Origin: Leptodactylus fallax
Lineage: Eukaryota; Chordata; Amphibia; Anura; Leptodactylidae
DNA length: 64,000 nt
Direction of reading: 5' to 3'
Assembly: GCA_947044405.1 (NCBI GenBank)
Contig: CAMRHE010000115.1
Location: forward strand, 744,001 to 808,000
Made by a program: the position numbers and the translations under genes. Below are positions 29,289-41,562 of the stretch, in pieces. How positions within the stretch are numbered: position 1 is the stretch's first letter; each line of letters begins with the position of its first letter. The notes beneath the pieces are model-generated. The model was not told the DNA's origin. It made no database searches and worked only from the letters and a program-made list of their open reading frames with translations.

Positions 29289-30392
29289 GGTAGTTTTTGC
29301 GTCATTGGAATTCTGGCATATCTACTGCTGATTTGCTAATTATTATACTGTAATTTATTATCTGGTATTATATAGGACTGCATTCTATCTATCTATCTAT
29401 CTGTCATCCATCTATATACTGCATTATCTCAATATATTGAATATGTTACACTTCAGTTCTTGGATCATTGTTTGACCCAACTTCAGATGTCAAGGACTTC
29501 TATAGACATTAGATTGTCATTGGATCCTTATTGGAGTAACACAAATGTGACATGTATGGCCAGCTCTGCTGACTCTGTAGGTTTATTAACAGTTCAATGA
29601 TCCAAAATAATGTGTTAAAAAAACAGATCTGTGGAAGGGGCCACTTTAATCAGTGGACAGATGATGCATCTGGGCCCCATGATAGGCCCATTAGCAGGCT
29701 TGTATTGAGCAGGACAGTCCCACATTTTGGGTGCTGTCCCACTATTCCAGGTGGCAGGTAGCAATTTCAACTCTTATTGAATACAATGGAGAAACACAGA
29801 GCTATCAGCTGATGGCTTCGTGCCCCACTGTTCAGGCTTTGGTTGAAGATGTCTGCGACGGGAATAGAAGCGTCAGTACAGCCAGAGCCTACAGGCAACT
29901 TTGTGGGAATGGGGTTAAATTAGTATAACGTTATTGTATGTAATATATACACTGACTGGTCACTGAGGGCACAGGGCATTATGTGGGGCTACTTGAGGGA
30001 AAATTATATGAACACAGTTATTGCACTTGGCTCTGACTATAGTACACGGGTTCACACACACATTTCACACCTCCTGTCTCCTACCATGACATGTATAATG
30101 TGATATATGACAGCGTGTCACTCTTTAGTTTTCCATTACTACTGTGACTAGAGGTGACATGACAGCATTTCTGTGAAAACCAGGCTGCTATGATGGTATT
30201 TTTATGATGGTGTGATCCTGTAGAGAACCATTCTTTTTCTGTAATGTTCTTTATACGTTATTAGTACATTTTATGATGGTCCCCTTGATTTCTAGGGACC
30301 TGACTGACAGATTGTGTTGCCCTGATCTGTGGCTTTAAGCAGAATTCCTCATATATCCATAAGGCATCATTAACAAGTTCCAGTTCCTGTTA

Positions 30393-30648
30393 GACCCCAT
30401 ACACATGACCGTAATTTTGGTCCATCTGTTATTACGGATCCATAATTACGGGTAGCATACAGATCTATTTCTTTATACAGCCCCTTGTACAGAGCCATGT
30501 GGGGACCATTGGACCAACCTGTAAAATATGGAGCAGGTCCTAATTCTTGTCCTTCTTTCGGATTGCTCACGGTTGCTATCCATGTGCCATCTGTTTCGTT
30601 TTCCATGAACACCACACACCTATAGGCATGTACATGGGGCCTTACAAA
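30393..30648. repeat. MITE with CCCCATACACATGACCG ends
   Basis: Left ACCCCATACACATGACCG; right, inverted, AAGGCCCCATGTACATGCC. A short element inside the putative 3' UTR. Confidence 0.6.
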
Positions 30649-30775
30649 AAAAAAAAAAAAACTCCAGGGATTTTTTTTGGTTTTAGTAAATAAAGTGATT
30701 TTATTGTATAATGAATGTATTTTTTATGCACTTTGTGCATCAGTTTCTTACACTTCAAGACCTTTGCTTGTAATG

Positions 30776-30781
30776 AATAAA
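30776..30781 (+). promoter_or_regulatory. Candidate poly(A) signal
   Basis: AATAAA in unique T-rich sequence, with another AATAAA at 30689-30694 and a GT-containing stretch downstream. It would give a 3' UTR of about 8.9 kb for the CDS2 transcript. This is inference only. Confidence 0.3.
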
Positions 30782-31395
30782 GTCATGGACATGTGATAGA
30801 CACATTGGTGCACGGCACATTGCAAGACACAGCTCTGATATCTGTACCCTGTAGACTTGCAGATCTCTGGAAGTTAAAAAATAAATAAATAAATAAAAAA
30901 TAAGATTTCCATTCAATGGCAGCAAGCAAAGATCTTGAAACTTTGAGGAATTAATTAAAAAAAAAAAAAGGAAATATATAAATTTTCATTGTACAAAGAA
31001 TATCCTTTATTAATTGAAATATTGTCATTATTTTGGGAACTTTGATAACTTGGGGAACATATATTTGCATAGAGAGGCATGGTGGTTTCCAATTTAAAAA
31101 AAAAAAATTCCCAGAAGCTTAATTCTTTGCTTTTATAAAATAGGCTTTAAACAGTAATCCGGAAATGGATGATCACAAAACAGATAATTGTCCTTTTTCA
31201 TTCTGTGGCAGTTTTTGTATGATTCTGGCACAGGCAGCCTAATAAAAATCCTACAGCGATCACGAGGTTAATTGTTTGCTGATCAGTTCCATCTTTGGCT
31301 GGAGACTTGAATGGGGGAAATGCTGGGATATATATATATATTTTTTATGCATTTTCTGTGTTTCCTGTTCTTTTTAACCCAAATCTTACCTATTT

Positions 31396-31630
31396 AGGCT
31401 ACAGTCACATTACCACTGTGTGACCTTTCGGGAATTCCATCCCCGAATCTGCTTGAAAAATGCGGAGAGAAAAGTCCTGTAAGTAGAAACCCGGCAGACC
31501 CCATTATAGTCTATGGGGTCCGCGGGTTTCCGTGGGTAACCGCTTTTTAAGTGGATTTGGTTTCCGTTTTTCGGGTCCCCAAGTGGAACAGAAGAACGGA
31601 AACCCCAACACTAGTATGAACCTAGTGTTA
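31396..31630. repeat. MITE, copy 1 of a pair (see 52860-53088)
   Basis: TAGGCTACAGTCACATTACC start, CCCATTATAGTCTATGGGG centre and AGTATGAACCTAGTGTTA end. The copy at 52860 is the same element in opposite orientation. Confidence 0.65.
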
Positions 31631-31704
31631 GATTGTATTTTAAACTCCAGTCTCAGACTGAAGCCTTTCTCATAATCCAGCTTTGCACACGACTGCCAAA
31701 CACG

Positions 31705-32032
31705 CCACAAAGTGACTAAATTTCATTAAATACCCAGCATATAGATAGGTGGTGGTCACCTGAATCAAACAGCGTTTCCCCCTTGTACATCGCTGTCTCC
31801 ATTGCCATATTTATCAATATGCAAATGAGCTCTTTGGAGCAATGAGGGCGTTGCCAATTACCGCTTTGTTGCAACTACAACGCCATTATTGCGCTAAAGA
31901 TCTCATTTGCGTATTTAATAAAAGAATCCTATCTCGCAATGGAGTCACAAGAGGAAAACACTGTTTACTTCATGAGACCCATACCTAACTATATGCTGGG
32001 TTGGGTTCTGGTGACAGAATCCCTTTAACACA
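31705..32032. repeat. MITE, CTGTCACCA/GACAGAATCCCTTTAA family
   Basis: Mirrored halves around 31870: GTCACCTGAATCAAACAGCG, then AATATGCAAATGAGCTCTTT and inverted partners, ending GGTGACAGAATCCCTTTAA. Related copies at 34565-34845 and 49420-49642. Confidence 0.6.
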
Positions 32033-33025
32033 TACTGTACATACAATACATACTGTATAATGATTTTTAAGGGGTTTATCTAGAACATTTAGGATACACA
32101 GTGGGCGACACAACTTTATACATGAGCGTTTCATTTTATTTTACTTGGAACACCCAAAGTTATCAAATCCTCTGCTGACTTGAACCACAGTGATGGTAGC
32201 ATAGTCCACAGGGTGGTCTGGGTATTTGTGGGGGTGAAAATATTTTTACCTTTTATTTTTTTTTACATGTTGGACAGTCTAAATTTATTTGTATACTCTG
32301 TATAAATCTGACTTATGTAGCGCATAGGCCAACATTTATCTGACAAATAGCCCTTTTGGCCTCAGTTGGCCTATTGTATGCGGACATACCTTTTCTTTAC
32401 AGTATATTAAACTGTTAGGTATTCCCTGACATATCCGCTGACCGTAAAAGAAAAGTGACCCCAAGACTTCTAAATCTCATTCTAGTTCTGGCATATTACA
32501 CTGGTTGTTTGGTGTACGGCAGATTTTTCAGTGTTTTTTTTGATAACTAACAGAGTATTGGGCGTGTGTAAACTTCCTTATATAGATACATTGTAATGTC
32601 ATTTGCTCTCTATATTAGGATCCTAGAGGATGTCTAATGTGATTTTAGAAGAACAGTTTTACTTTAGAGAGATAAAACCAATCCCTATACTTACAGATTT
32701 GTTTAGAATTTTTGCTGTTTTCCCTACATTTTGTCAAACTTGCATTAAAACCCCAGATCTGTTAAATATTCTATATAATCTTCATATTGTATTCAGGTCA
32801 GTGTGTTAGATTTATGGTGCAATATTCTAGATTTGGGAAATGTTTTCCCCCTCTTCACCCCTCACCATTACTTCCCTCCCCCCAAGGGTAATTTTTTTTA
32901 TAAATGCATAAAAGTAGTTTTATAGCTGGTTCTGCTGTCTCCATCAGCTACCGCCTCATACAGCACAGTACCTGTGTGTTATGTATATATGTATTTATGG
33001 GTTTGTGTGTTTTGATATTGTTTTT

Positions 33026-33412
33026 AAGGGGTTTTTCAGGGCTTATATATTGATGACCTCCTTAGGATAAGTCATCAGTATATGATTGATGGGAGTCCCC
33101 CTGCTAGTCAGCTGTTTGTAGAGGCCATGGCACTCTCAGATGATGCAGCCTTGTTCATCAGTCACATGATACTGCAGCAGGTCTTCAAATGAATAGGGCT
33201 GAGCTGCTGTACCATACATAGCCCACACAATGTGTACGGCGCTGTGCTTGGTATTTAGTTAGGAGGCCGCAACACTCACCTGAACGCTGTGTCCTCTTCA
33301 ACCTGCTCGTCTGTGAGGACCCCGGATGTCGTACGCCCATCAGTCATATATAGAGGACCTATCTTAAGGACAGGTCATCTCTATACAGGTCCTGAAAAAC
33401 CCATTTAAAGCA
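33026..33412. repeat. MITE-like repeat, GATAAGTCATCAGTAT family
   Basis: AAGGGGTTTTTCAGGG start, TTAGGATAAGTCATCAGTAT, the GAATAGGGCTGAGCTGC block, and GGACAGGTCATCTCTATAC with CCCATTTAAAG at the end. Confidence 0.65.
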
Positions 33413-33949
33413 AACCTAATGCAGTCCAATCTGCAGACATCTTAAAAAACCTTCAGTATAACTTAACATTTATTCATATAAATCTGTGCTGACTATGAGC
33501 TTAGGAGTCCAGTGTGCGGTCCTAGTCAGTGACTGACAGCTATATCTGTATGCACATGATACTGGGAAGGACGTCAGTCACGGCAAAAGACCGCCCACTG
33601 GACTCTGCCAAGGTTTTGATCAATAAATGATAAGTTATACGGAATCTTTTCCCCAAAAACTATACATCAATCTGTTCACTGCCTCCTGCTCTATAACATG
33701 CTGCCTGCTTATCAGACTGCATTTTCAATGTGACAGGTTCCCTTTAAGTAACATTTTGTTTTTGATCCAACCAATCCTGATATTTGCAAACTAGGCAGAA
33801 AACATATCCTTATTTATCTTCCCATGGATACTTTTCTTTCTTCTACTTGCTATGAGACCGCACCGCAGCACAAAAGATCTTGTATATCATGTTACAATGC
33901 GTCCCCAGCAGATTAACCACATTGGTCACAGTGGTGTAGTAGATACATG

Positions 33950-33980
33950 CGCTATATATATATATATATATATATATATG
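33950..33980. repeat. (TA)n microsatellite
   Basis: Short TA run in unique sequence. Confidence 0.9.
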
Positions 33981-34564
33981 CCTCATGCAGCAGCTTTAGC
34001 TTGTATAAATGCCATAACATAGTTCTACAATATGGGATAGGGCATGAAAACTGGGAATAGATGAGCCATATGGGCACGTGGTATCAGTTGTTCCTAAACA
34101 CTGCAATGACTGATGTATGTAGGCTGTATGCTAATGTAATTTAAGGGGACATTTGACATGGCAATTTTAGTAAATACCTGTATTCTTCATGAAATAACAC
34201 AGATGGCACACCTTTTCTTTGAAACTCTGTTGTGCTGTATCTTAGTTCCTCTTAGAAATATATGAATAAATAGACAAATGGGTGTTATCAGTTGGAGGGG
34301 CGTGTCCCTGCACACTCACTGTCAAATCAGTGCTGACATTCAGGCTGTGTAGCGACACACCCCTCACACCCCTCCGACAAAGAGAATGGTAATGTCCAGT
34401 TGTCAACCTATTCATAAATTCCCTGAGCAATAACAGAGGAACGGCACAACACAGAGTAAAGAAAAATAAAGCCCCAGAATTGTTAGAGAACAGAAAATTG
34501 TAATATTTACCCATTATAAATAATGAGAGGTCCTAATTTAAAGGAGCATGTCACTTCTACTATG

Positions 34565-34845
34565 CTATTAAAGAGAGTCTGTCACCATAACCCAGCATAT
34601 CAATCCAGCCCTGCGGATAGATAGGTTAGGGTCACTTGAATCAAATGGTGTTTTCTCTTTGTGAACCGCTGCCTCCGTTGCTGAGATTTCAGTGTTTTTG
34701 TTTATATGCAAATTGGCTCTTTGGAGCAATATCTAAGCAATGGTGGCAGCGATTCACAAAGGGATAACCCCTGGGTCAACTTGAATCAATCTATCTGCGG
34801 GCCTGGGATGGATATGCTGGGTCGTGGTGTCAGACTCACTTTAAA
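34565..34845. repeat. MITE, GAGTCTGTCACCA family
   Basis: AAGAGAGTCTGTCACCATAA start; inverted end GGTGTCAGACTCACTTTAA; mirrored GGTCACTTGAATCAAATGG boxes. Confidence 0.65.
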
Positions 34846-35651
34846 ACTGAATCTGTAGGCACACTTGTAAGCCCTCCAAGTGGCCCCTGAAATGTAACAA
34901 TAGCGATGTTAGAATAAGTAAGCTCCACCCCTCTGACTCCTAAGAGGCAAGTAAAGACTTGTTCCTAAGGAAAAGTTGACCACTCAGGTGTTCTCAAATG
35001 TGGGAGACTGCATGACAGGGTACCATGTAGCCTCGACCCATAACGTGGAAGTCATCAGAGGGATGGGGCACTTCTTCTGGCCTCCTGGCTGACACTGTAC
35101 AGGCACTTGAGGGCTCCAGCTCAGCTTTCTAAGATGTTGTACAGATACCTACATTTAAAGGGAACCTTCCCCAATTACAGCACCCCTTTAAGATAGAACA
35201 AATAAGGTAATATATCTGACATTGTAGCAAGGTAGCTCCACCAAAATGCCGTCTTGTATAGTCAAGATAGATTCACCAGCACGACAACCCGTTGTTATTC
35301 CCATCATGCAACTATAGTGGATTAGCAGTTGGATGGTCGCCTGTAGTGGTGGTCTATATGGATTCCCTCATAATGTGACTTATAGCATACTATAAAGGTT
35401 TTATAGAACAGCGGAGTCCGGGTATCCGGTTCTGTACAAATAGCAGAGCTGACCATAAGTACTGATGCTGGAGATACAGGAGGTGACACACTTAGAAGTA
35501 TGTTCTAGATATGTATTCTCTTGTAGTGCCAGCCTCTCTCCGCACAGCCTCCTAGTGTTTAGCAATACGAGGTGTTTTTTTCTTTGAACTGAATGTTCCT
35601 TTGTGAATATAATGTATGTTTATTCTATTTATATAATTATGCAACTGAAAG

Positions 35652-35657
35652 AATAAA
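35652..35657 (+). promoter_or_regulatory. Candidate distal poly(A) signal
   Basis: AATAAA followed about 25-40 bases later by a GT-rich stretch (TATATTGTAGCTTGTGAG), at the end of an AT-rich unique block; the best-looking transcript end in the window. If used by CDS2, the 3' UTR would be about 13.8 kb. Confidence 0.35.
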
Positions 35658-36029
35658 TGTCTATGACAAAAGTATATTGTAGCTTGTGAGTCATTCTTTT
35701 GGGTCTATGATCTGGAGTATGGTGGTATGTCCTTATGAGAATGCGACGTGTCTACAATGTAATATATGATGGAGTAGTTGTCCTGCTGGTTAGACATTTA
35801 ACTGTCTTATGTTTTGTTCAGAGCTTGGACCTGGAACTTGTTCTGTTTACTAGTCACGCTCCAATAAAATGGAAAGGAGAAGGTACAAGTCACACTTCAA
35901 TGGGTGAAAGAAGGTTGATCTGAAAGAATGGATAATCCATGAACAGAATATGAATTAAAATTGAGTAGGATCATGTGAAAAGCACATACATCACGCATCT
36001 GTATAAAACGTGCGAATGAAGCCTTATAT

Positions 36030-36252
36030 TGGTAAAGTGTGATACTTAGGACCTGGCCAGTCAACTGTTTACAAGGCTTACGGCGATTGGGTGAGCTCCA
36101 CCTCTTCAGGCCAGTGACATCATGTCCATTGGCCACATGATCAGGCAGATCAGTTCCATGCACAGCCACTATATGGTGAGCAGTGAAAAGGACACCATGC
36201 TTGTCCAAACACTACAGCCATCAATATTAACTCTTGGACAACCCCTTTAGGA
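36030..36252. repeat. Diverged MITE-like repeat ending ACAACCCCTTTAGG
   Basis: Carries GGCGATTGGGTGAGC and CAGTGACATCATGTCC boxes and an ACAACCCCTTTAGG end as in other AAGGGG families here. Confidence 0.4.
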
Positions 36253-36259
36253 TATGCCA

Positions 36260-36910
36260 GATTTGCCTTTCAGACGTTATGGAAAGATGTGTAACATAGG
36301 TGGAGCTGTAATAAGGAATACTGAATGCTATATTTACCTACATAAATCTATGTCCTTGTGCTATTAACACAGCATAGATTGCCAGGTTTTCCCTTTCAGG
36401 GTTCTGAGAAAGCTGGGTAACATACCTAGTAATGCAATAATATGAACTGCTGAATACTAAATATACCTAAATAAATCCCTCTGCTTGCTTCCTAATTATG
36501 GCAAAGCTTGTTAGAGTTGTCTTTCAGGGTTCTGGGAAAGCTGAATACCATAGCATGTGGAGCTGTGATAGGAATATTGAATACTACCCCACTTCTTCCC
36601 ATATATTTGTGACATATCATGTTAGATGTGCTTTTCAGGGTCCAGGTAAAGCTGGGTAGCATAGCAGGGTATGCTGTATTAGGGACTGCTGAGTAATAAA
36701 TGCACCCAAGTAAACCCTCCTTGGATCATAATTGTTCCTTAACTTGACAGATGTATCTTTCAGGGTCCCAAGAATGCTGGGTAATGTACCTGTCAGTGCT
36801 ATAATAAAGACTGCTGCTGACGCAAGATCTACCTATTACACGTTTGTATGTTATGACACAGTTAGCTAGTTTTTGCCTTTTAGGAATCTGGGAAAGCTGG
36901 GTGATTGCAC
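36260..36910. repeat. Diverged tandem repeat, six units of about 122 bp
   Basis: The box TTTCAGGGTTCTGGGAAAGC, then TGGGTAACAT, or variants, recurs at 36268, 36394, 36522, 36633, 36758 and 36878 (spacings 126, 128, 111, 125, 120). Between boxes each unit repeats a TGAATACTAAAT-like segment and an ACCTA(A/C)ATAAATC-like segment. Units differ by roughly a quarter to a third of positions by eye, so the array is old. Confidence 0.75.
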
Positions 36911-38409
36911 TACATAAATGAAAAACACACTCCTGTACTCTTCCCTTCTTCCTGGTGTAATTCATGCTCTGGAGCTGCATTGTCTTTATTATACTCGGCG
37001 CGCAATTGAATAATTAGATTGAATGGAGCTAATCCCCGTTCCTTCTGTGATAAGCATCCCCCTTTCCTATGATGTCATGCTAGTGCTTGTAGCTGGTTTC
37101 CAGCCAGTAATGGCACTGCACAGAGGTGGGAAGCAGTGTCTGCCCAATCTAAATCTGCAAGATTTCTGCTAAACTGCATAACTAATAACTAGTGATGAAC
37201 TATATCATGCAGATTTTTGTATTCTTGGTTTTCAGGGTTTAGTATCCCTTTAAAGGGGTTGTCCATCTCCTGACTTAGGTTGATTTTCATGTTTTTAATT
37301 TCTCTTTGTCTCCCCCGTGTTTCCTTTGTATATTGCCTACTGGTATCTCTGGTTACCTTGATGCCTTCTTTATGTCATTTTATGACTGTATTTGATTTTG
37401 ACATGACGTTAACTATGTTCTACCTAGTTGTAATTCAATAAATGCCTTTGAAACTAAAGGGGTTGTCCAGGATTTGGACACATCACAGAGGAGGCCGGGG
37501 AAGGTGTCCCCAGTGCTCCAGTGTCTGATGTCTGTTTTGGCACACGCCATGCCTTCCCCATCAAAAGTCCTGTGATTGGTGTCAGTGGTGGCTGTAAAGA
37601 AACCGGTGGTGTCACTCGCATACATCACCGAGTCCTTTCCTGCAGCCAGGTCAGGTGAGACACTGGAGACAGGTGAGTGTGAATTTTTATTTTTTTTTTT
37701 CCAATTGGACAACCCCTTTAAGGCCTGCACAGTTGTTCTAAACCGTTTGATGGCTGGAAAAATAAATGCTCCCTCTGCTGGATGTAAACAGCATGAAAAC
37801 ATTATTTTATACAGATGATTTAGTCCTGGACAGGTACTACAAACCTCTTTTCTACACCCAACCTTGCCTATAGTGTGGTCTGTAAATGCATGGTGGTGAC
37901 CTGCCAGTCATGTGACCATGGACATTCCATTTAGTTTCCTTATTTTGCACTATACTGTAAGTAGTATAGAGAATATCCTTTTATTCGATGCACATTAGTT
38001 AATAAACACATTTACCATCTTCTCATTGCCATCTGCCTGTAGACTTGTATTACAGACACGTGACTCATGCAGTTAATTGTTACTTGCCAGGACCTCCTGG
38101 ATGTCTGCCAGCAGGAAGTGCTGCCATTCACATAAGTCTAATTAGTACATTTCCATTATTCTCTTTTCTTCCTTTGAGATTCAGCCCACACACTGGATCT
38201 ATTTTAGGATACACATAAATGTGAATGGTTCAGCACAAGCCGATAACTGGCATAATGCTGTTGTCATCCCTGTAAGACAATATGAAGATGTAAATGTCAC
38301 ACATCAATTTTATAGAACCATTTAATATAGAAGGATGAATAACTTCTGGGCTCCAATGTAAAATCTGTAACTAGGCCCCCACTTACCATGTGCCATAATA
38401 CTGATGATG
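36911..38409. other. No gene seen
   Basis: Contains an inverted pair GGGGTTGTCCAGGATTTGGA (37459) and TCCAATTGGACAACCCCTTTA (37699), so about 37459-37722 is probably another MITE. No other feature supported. Confidence 0.4.
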
Positions 38410-38430
38410 TATAGTTGTGCTAAAAATGTA

Positions 38431-40059
38431 CAGTACAGACCAAAAGTTTGGACACACCTTCTCATTCCAAGAGTTTTCTGTATTTTCATGACTATAAAAA
38501 TTGTAGATTCACACTGAAGGCATCAAAACTATGAATTAACACATGTGGAATTATATACTTAACAAAAAAGTGTGAAACAACTGAAAATATGTCTTATATT
38601 CTAGGTTCTTCAAAGTAGCCACCTTTTGCTTTGATTACTGCTTTGCACACTCTTGGCATTCTCTTGATGAGCTTCAAGAGGTAGTCACCTGAAATGGTTT
38701 TCACTTCACAGGTGTGCCCTGTCAGGTTTAATAAGTGGGATTTCTTGCCTTATAAATGGGGTTGGGACCATCAGTTGTGTTGTTCAGAAGTCAGGTGGAT
38801 ACACAGCTGATAGTCCTACTGAATGGAGTGTTAGAATTTGTATTATGGCAAGAAAAAAGCAGCTAAGTAAAGAAAAACGAGTGGCCATCATTACTTTAAG
38901 AGATGAAGGTCAGTCAGTCCGAAAAATTGGGAAAACTTTGAAAGTGTCCCCAAGTGCAGTGACCAAAACCATCAAGCGCTACAAGAAACTGGCTCACATG
39001 AGGACCGCCCCAGGAAAGGAAGACCAAGAGTCACCTCTGCTGCGGAGGATAAGTTCATCCGAGTCACCAGCCTCAGAAATCGCAGGTTAACAGCAGCTCA
39101 GATTAGAGACCAGGTCAATGCCACACAGAGTTCTAGCAGCAGACACATCTCTACAACAACTGTTAAGAGGAGACTGTGTGCAGCAGGCCTTCATGGTAAA
39201 ATAGCTGCTAGGAAACCACTGCTAATGACAGGCAACAAGCAGAAGAGACTTGTTTGGGCTAAAGAACACAAGGAATGGACATTAGACCTGTGGAAATCTG
39301 TGCTTTGATCTGATGAGTCCAAATTTGAGATCTTTGGTTCCAACCACCGTGTCTTTGTGCGACGCAGAAAAGGTGAACGAATGGACTCTACATGCCTGGT
39401 TCCTACCGTGAAGCATGGAGGAGGAGGTGTGATGGTGTGGGGGTGCTTTGCTGGTGACACTGTTGGGGATTTATTCAAAATTGAAGGAATACTGAACCAG
39501 CATGGTTACCACAGCATCTTGCAGCGGCATGCTATTCCATCCGGTTTGTGTTTAGTTGGACCATCATTTATTTTTTAACAGGACAATGACCCCAAACACA
39601 CCTCCAGACTGTGTAAGGGCTATTTGACCAAGAAGGAGAGTGATGGGGTGCTACGCCAGATGACCAGGCCTCCACAGTCACCAGACCTGAACCCAATCGA
39701 GATGGTTTGGGGTGAACTGGACCGCAGAGTGAAGGCAAAAGGGCCAACAAGTGCTAAGCATCTCTGGGAACTCCTTCAAGACTGTTGGAAGACCATTTCA
39801 GGTGACTACCTCTTGAAGCTCATCAAGAGAATGCCAAGAGTGTGCAAAGCAGTAATCAAAGCAAAAGGTGGCTACTTTGAAGAACCTAGAATATAAGACA
39901 TATTTTCAGTTGTTTCACATTTTTTTGTTAAGTATATAATTCCACACGTGTTAATTCATAGTTTTGATGCCTTCAGTGTGAATCTACAATTTTTATAGTC
40001 ATGAAAATACAGAAAACTCTTGGAGTGAGAAGGTGTGTCCAAACTTTTGGTCTGTACTG
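38431..40059 (+). mobile_element. Tc1/mariner element B, inserted in element A
   Basis: Inverted termini CAGTACAGACCAAAAGTTTG, then GACACACCTTCTCA, followed inward by long inverted similarity (GAATTAACACATGTGGAATT against its partner at 39930-39960). TA at 38429-38430 and 40060-40061. About 1629 bp. Confidence 0.93.
38845..39895 (+). pseudogene. Transposase of element B, one frameshift and two nonsense codons
   Basis: The N-terminal helix-turn-helix starts M-A-R-K-K-Q-L-S-K-E-K-R. The frame shifts near 38985. TGA at 39306-39308 precedes the first catalytic D (S-D-E-S-K-F-E). TAA at 39576-39578 precedes the second (Q-D-N-D-P-K-H). The third catalytic residue is E in N-P-I-E-M-V-W. The end is G-Y-F-E-E-P-R-I. 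Inactive. Confidence 0.92.
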
Positions 40060-40390
40060 TATATACCCCGGCAGATTTTTTGGGTTTTTTGGCCTTTTTT
40101 CAGAGAATATGAATAACACAAAAACTTTTTCTCCACTCATGGTTAGTGGTTGGTTGAAGCCATTTATTGTCAAACTTCTGTGTTTTCTCTTTTTAAATCA
40201 TAATGACAACCAAAAACATCAAAGTGACCTGATCAAAAGTTCACATACCCCGGTTATTTTGGCTTGATAACCTGCCCAGAAGTTGACACAAAGGGGTTTG
40301 AATGGCTACTAAAGGTAACATCCTCACCTGTGACCTGTTTGCTTGTAATTGGTGTTTGTGCATAAAAGCTGAGTGAGTTTCTGGATGTGG

Positions 40391-40487
40391 TCGGGGGGGG
40401 GGGGGGGGGGGGGGGGGGTGGGGGGGGGGGGGGGGGGGGGGGGGCCGGGTCCCCCCCCCCCCCCCCGGGGGGGGGGGGGGGGGGGGA
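40391..40487. repeat. Long G homopolymer block with an internal C run
   Basis: Nearly 100 bases of G, interrupted by one T, a GCC/GGGT break and a 16-base C run. It sits in the untranslated leader of element A, where related elements have no such insert. May be real or an assembly artefact. Confidence 0.9.
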
Positions 40488-40542
40488 TCCAGACAGACTG
40501 TGCATCTTTCCTCCAGCCACTGACCATTCTGGATTGTGAGTC

Positions 40543-41562
40543 ATGGGGAAAGCAAAAGAATTGTCCACGGATCTACGGGAAAAGGTAGCTGAACTGTAGA
40601 AAACAGGAAAGGGATACAAAAAGATATCCAAGGAATTGATAATGCCAGTCAGCAGTGTTCAAACTGTGATTAACAAATGGAAACTCAGGGGCTCTGTAAA
40701 AAACCAAACCACGGCCAGGTAGACCAAGCAAAATTTCGGCCACAACTGCCCGGAAAATTGTTCGGGATGCAAAGAAAACCCCACACATAACATCAGCTGA
40801 AATACAGGACTCTCTGAAACTATCGGTGTGGCTGTTTCAAGATGCACAATAAGGAGGCACTTGAAGAAAAATGGGCTGCATGGTCGAGTTGCCAGAAGAA
40901 AGCCATTACTGTGCAAATGCCACAAAGAATCTCGAGTTCACTACGCCAAACAGCACAGAGACAAGCCTCAAAACTTCTGGAACAAGGTCATTTGGAGTGA
41001 TGAGACAAAAATCAAATCTTTTGGCCACAACCATAAATGTTACATTTGGAGAGGTGTCAACAAGGCCTATGATGAAAGTAACACCATTCCTACTGTAAAG
41101 CATGGAGGTGGATCACTGATGATGTGGGGATGTGTGAGCTTCAAAGGCACAGGAAACTTGCAGGTTGAAGGAAAGATGAATGCAGAACGTTATCAGCAAA
41201 TACTGGAGGCAAATTTGTACTCATCAGACAAGAAGCTGCGCATGTGACGTACTTGGATGTTCCAACATGACAACGATCCAAAACACAAGGCCAAGTCGAC
41301 CTGTCATTGGCTACAGCAGAAGAGAGTGAAGGTTCTGGAGTGGCCATCTCAGTCTCCTGACCTCAATATCATTGAGCCACTCTGGGGAGATCTCAAGCGC
41401 GCAGAACATACAAGACAGCCCAGGAATTTACAGGAACTGGAGACTTTTTGCCAAGAAGAATGGGCAGTTTTACCATCTGAGAAAATAAAGAGCCTCATTC
41501 ACAACTACCACAAAAGACTTCAAACTGTCATTGATGTTAGAGGGGGCAATACACGGTATTAA
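40543..41562 (+). pseudogene. Transposase of element A, broken
   Basis: Starts M-G-K-A-K-E-L-S-T-D-L-R. TAG at 40597-40599; two roughly compensating frameshifts near 40704 and 40825; TGA at 41245-41247 just before F-Q-H-D-N-D-P. The three catalytic residues remain visible: D in W-S-D-E-T-K, D in H-D-N-D-P-K-H, E in I-I-E-P-L-W. C-terminus V-R-G-G-N-T-R-Y. Inactive. Confidence 0.9.

Larger units (their letters stand above)
21860..35680 (+). other. CDS2: Putative long CDS2 3' untranslated region and flank
   Basis: No splice acceptor or coding exon is recognised after the stop. The stretch is AT-rich, with several unique-looking T-rich blocks (about 26320-26760, 30660-31150, 32560-32900, 35560-35690) between short repeat insertions. 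Mammalian CDS2 also has a multi-kilobase 3' UTR as I recall it. The true end is unknown: AATAAA motifs occur at 25081, 25806, 30689, 30776 and 35652. Treat the right boundary as a guess. Confidence 0.35.

Noticed and set aside
37413..37802. 129-residue minus-strand open frame
   Set aside because: Overlaps an inverted GGGGTTGTCCAG repeat and shows no domain; isolated frame of chance length.
40254..40631. Proline-rich or glycine-rich open frames
   Set aside because: They are translations of the G/C homopolymer block inside a Tc1 leader.
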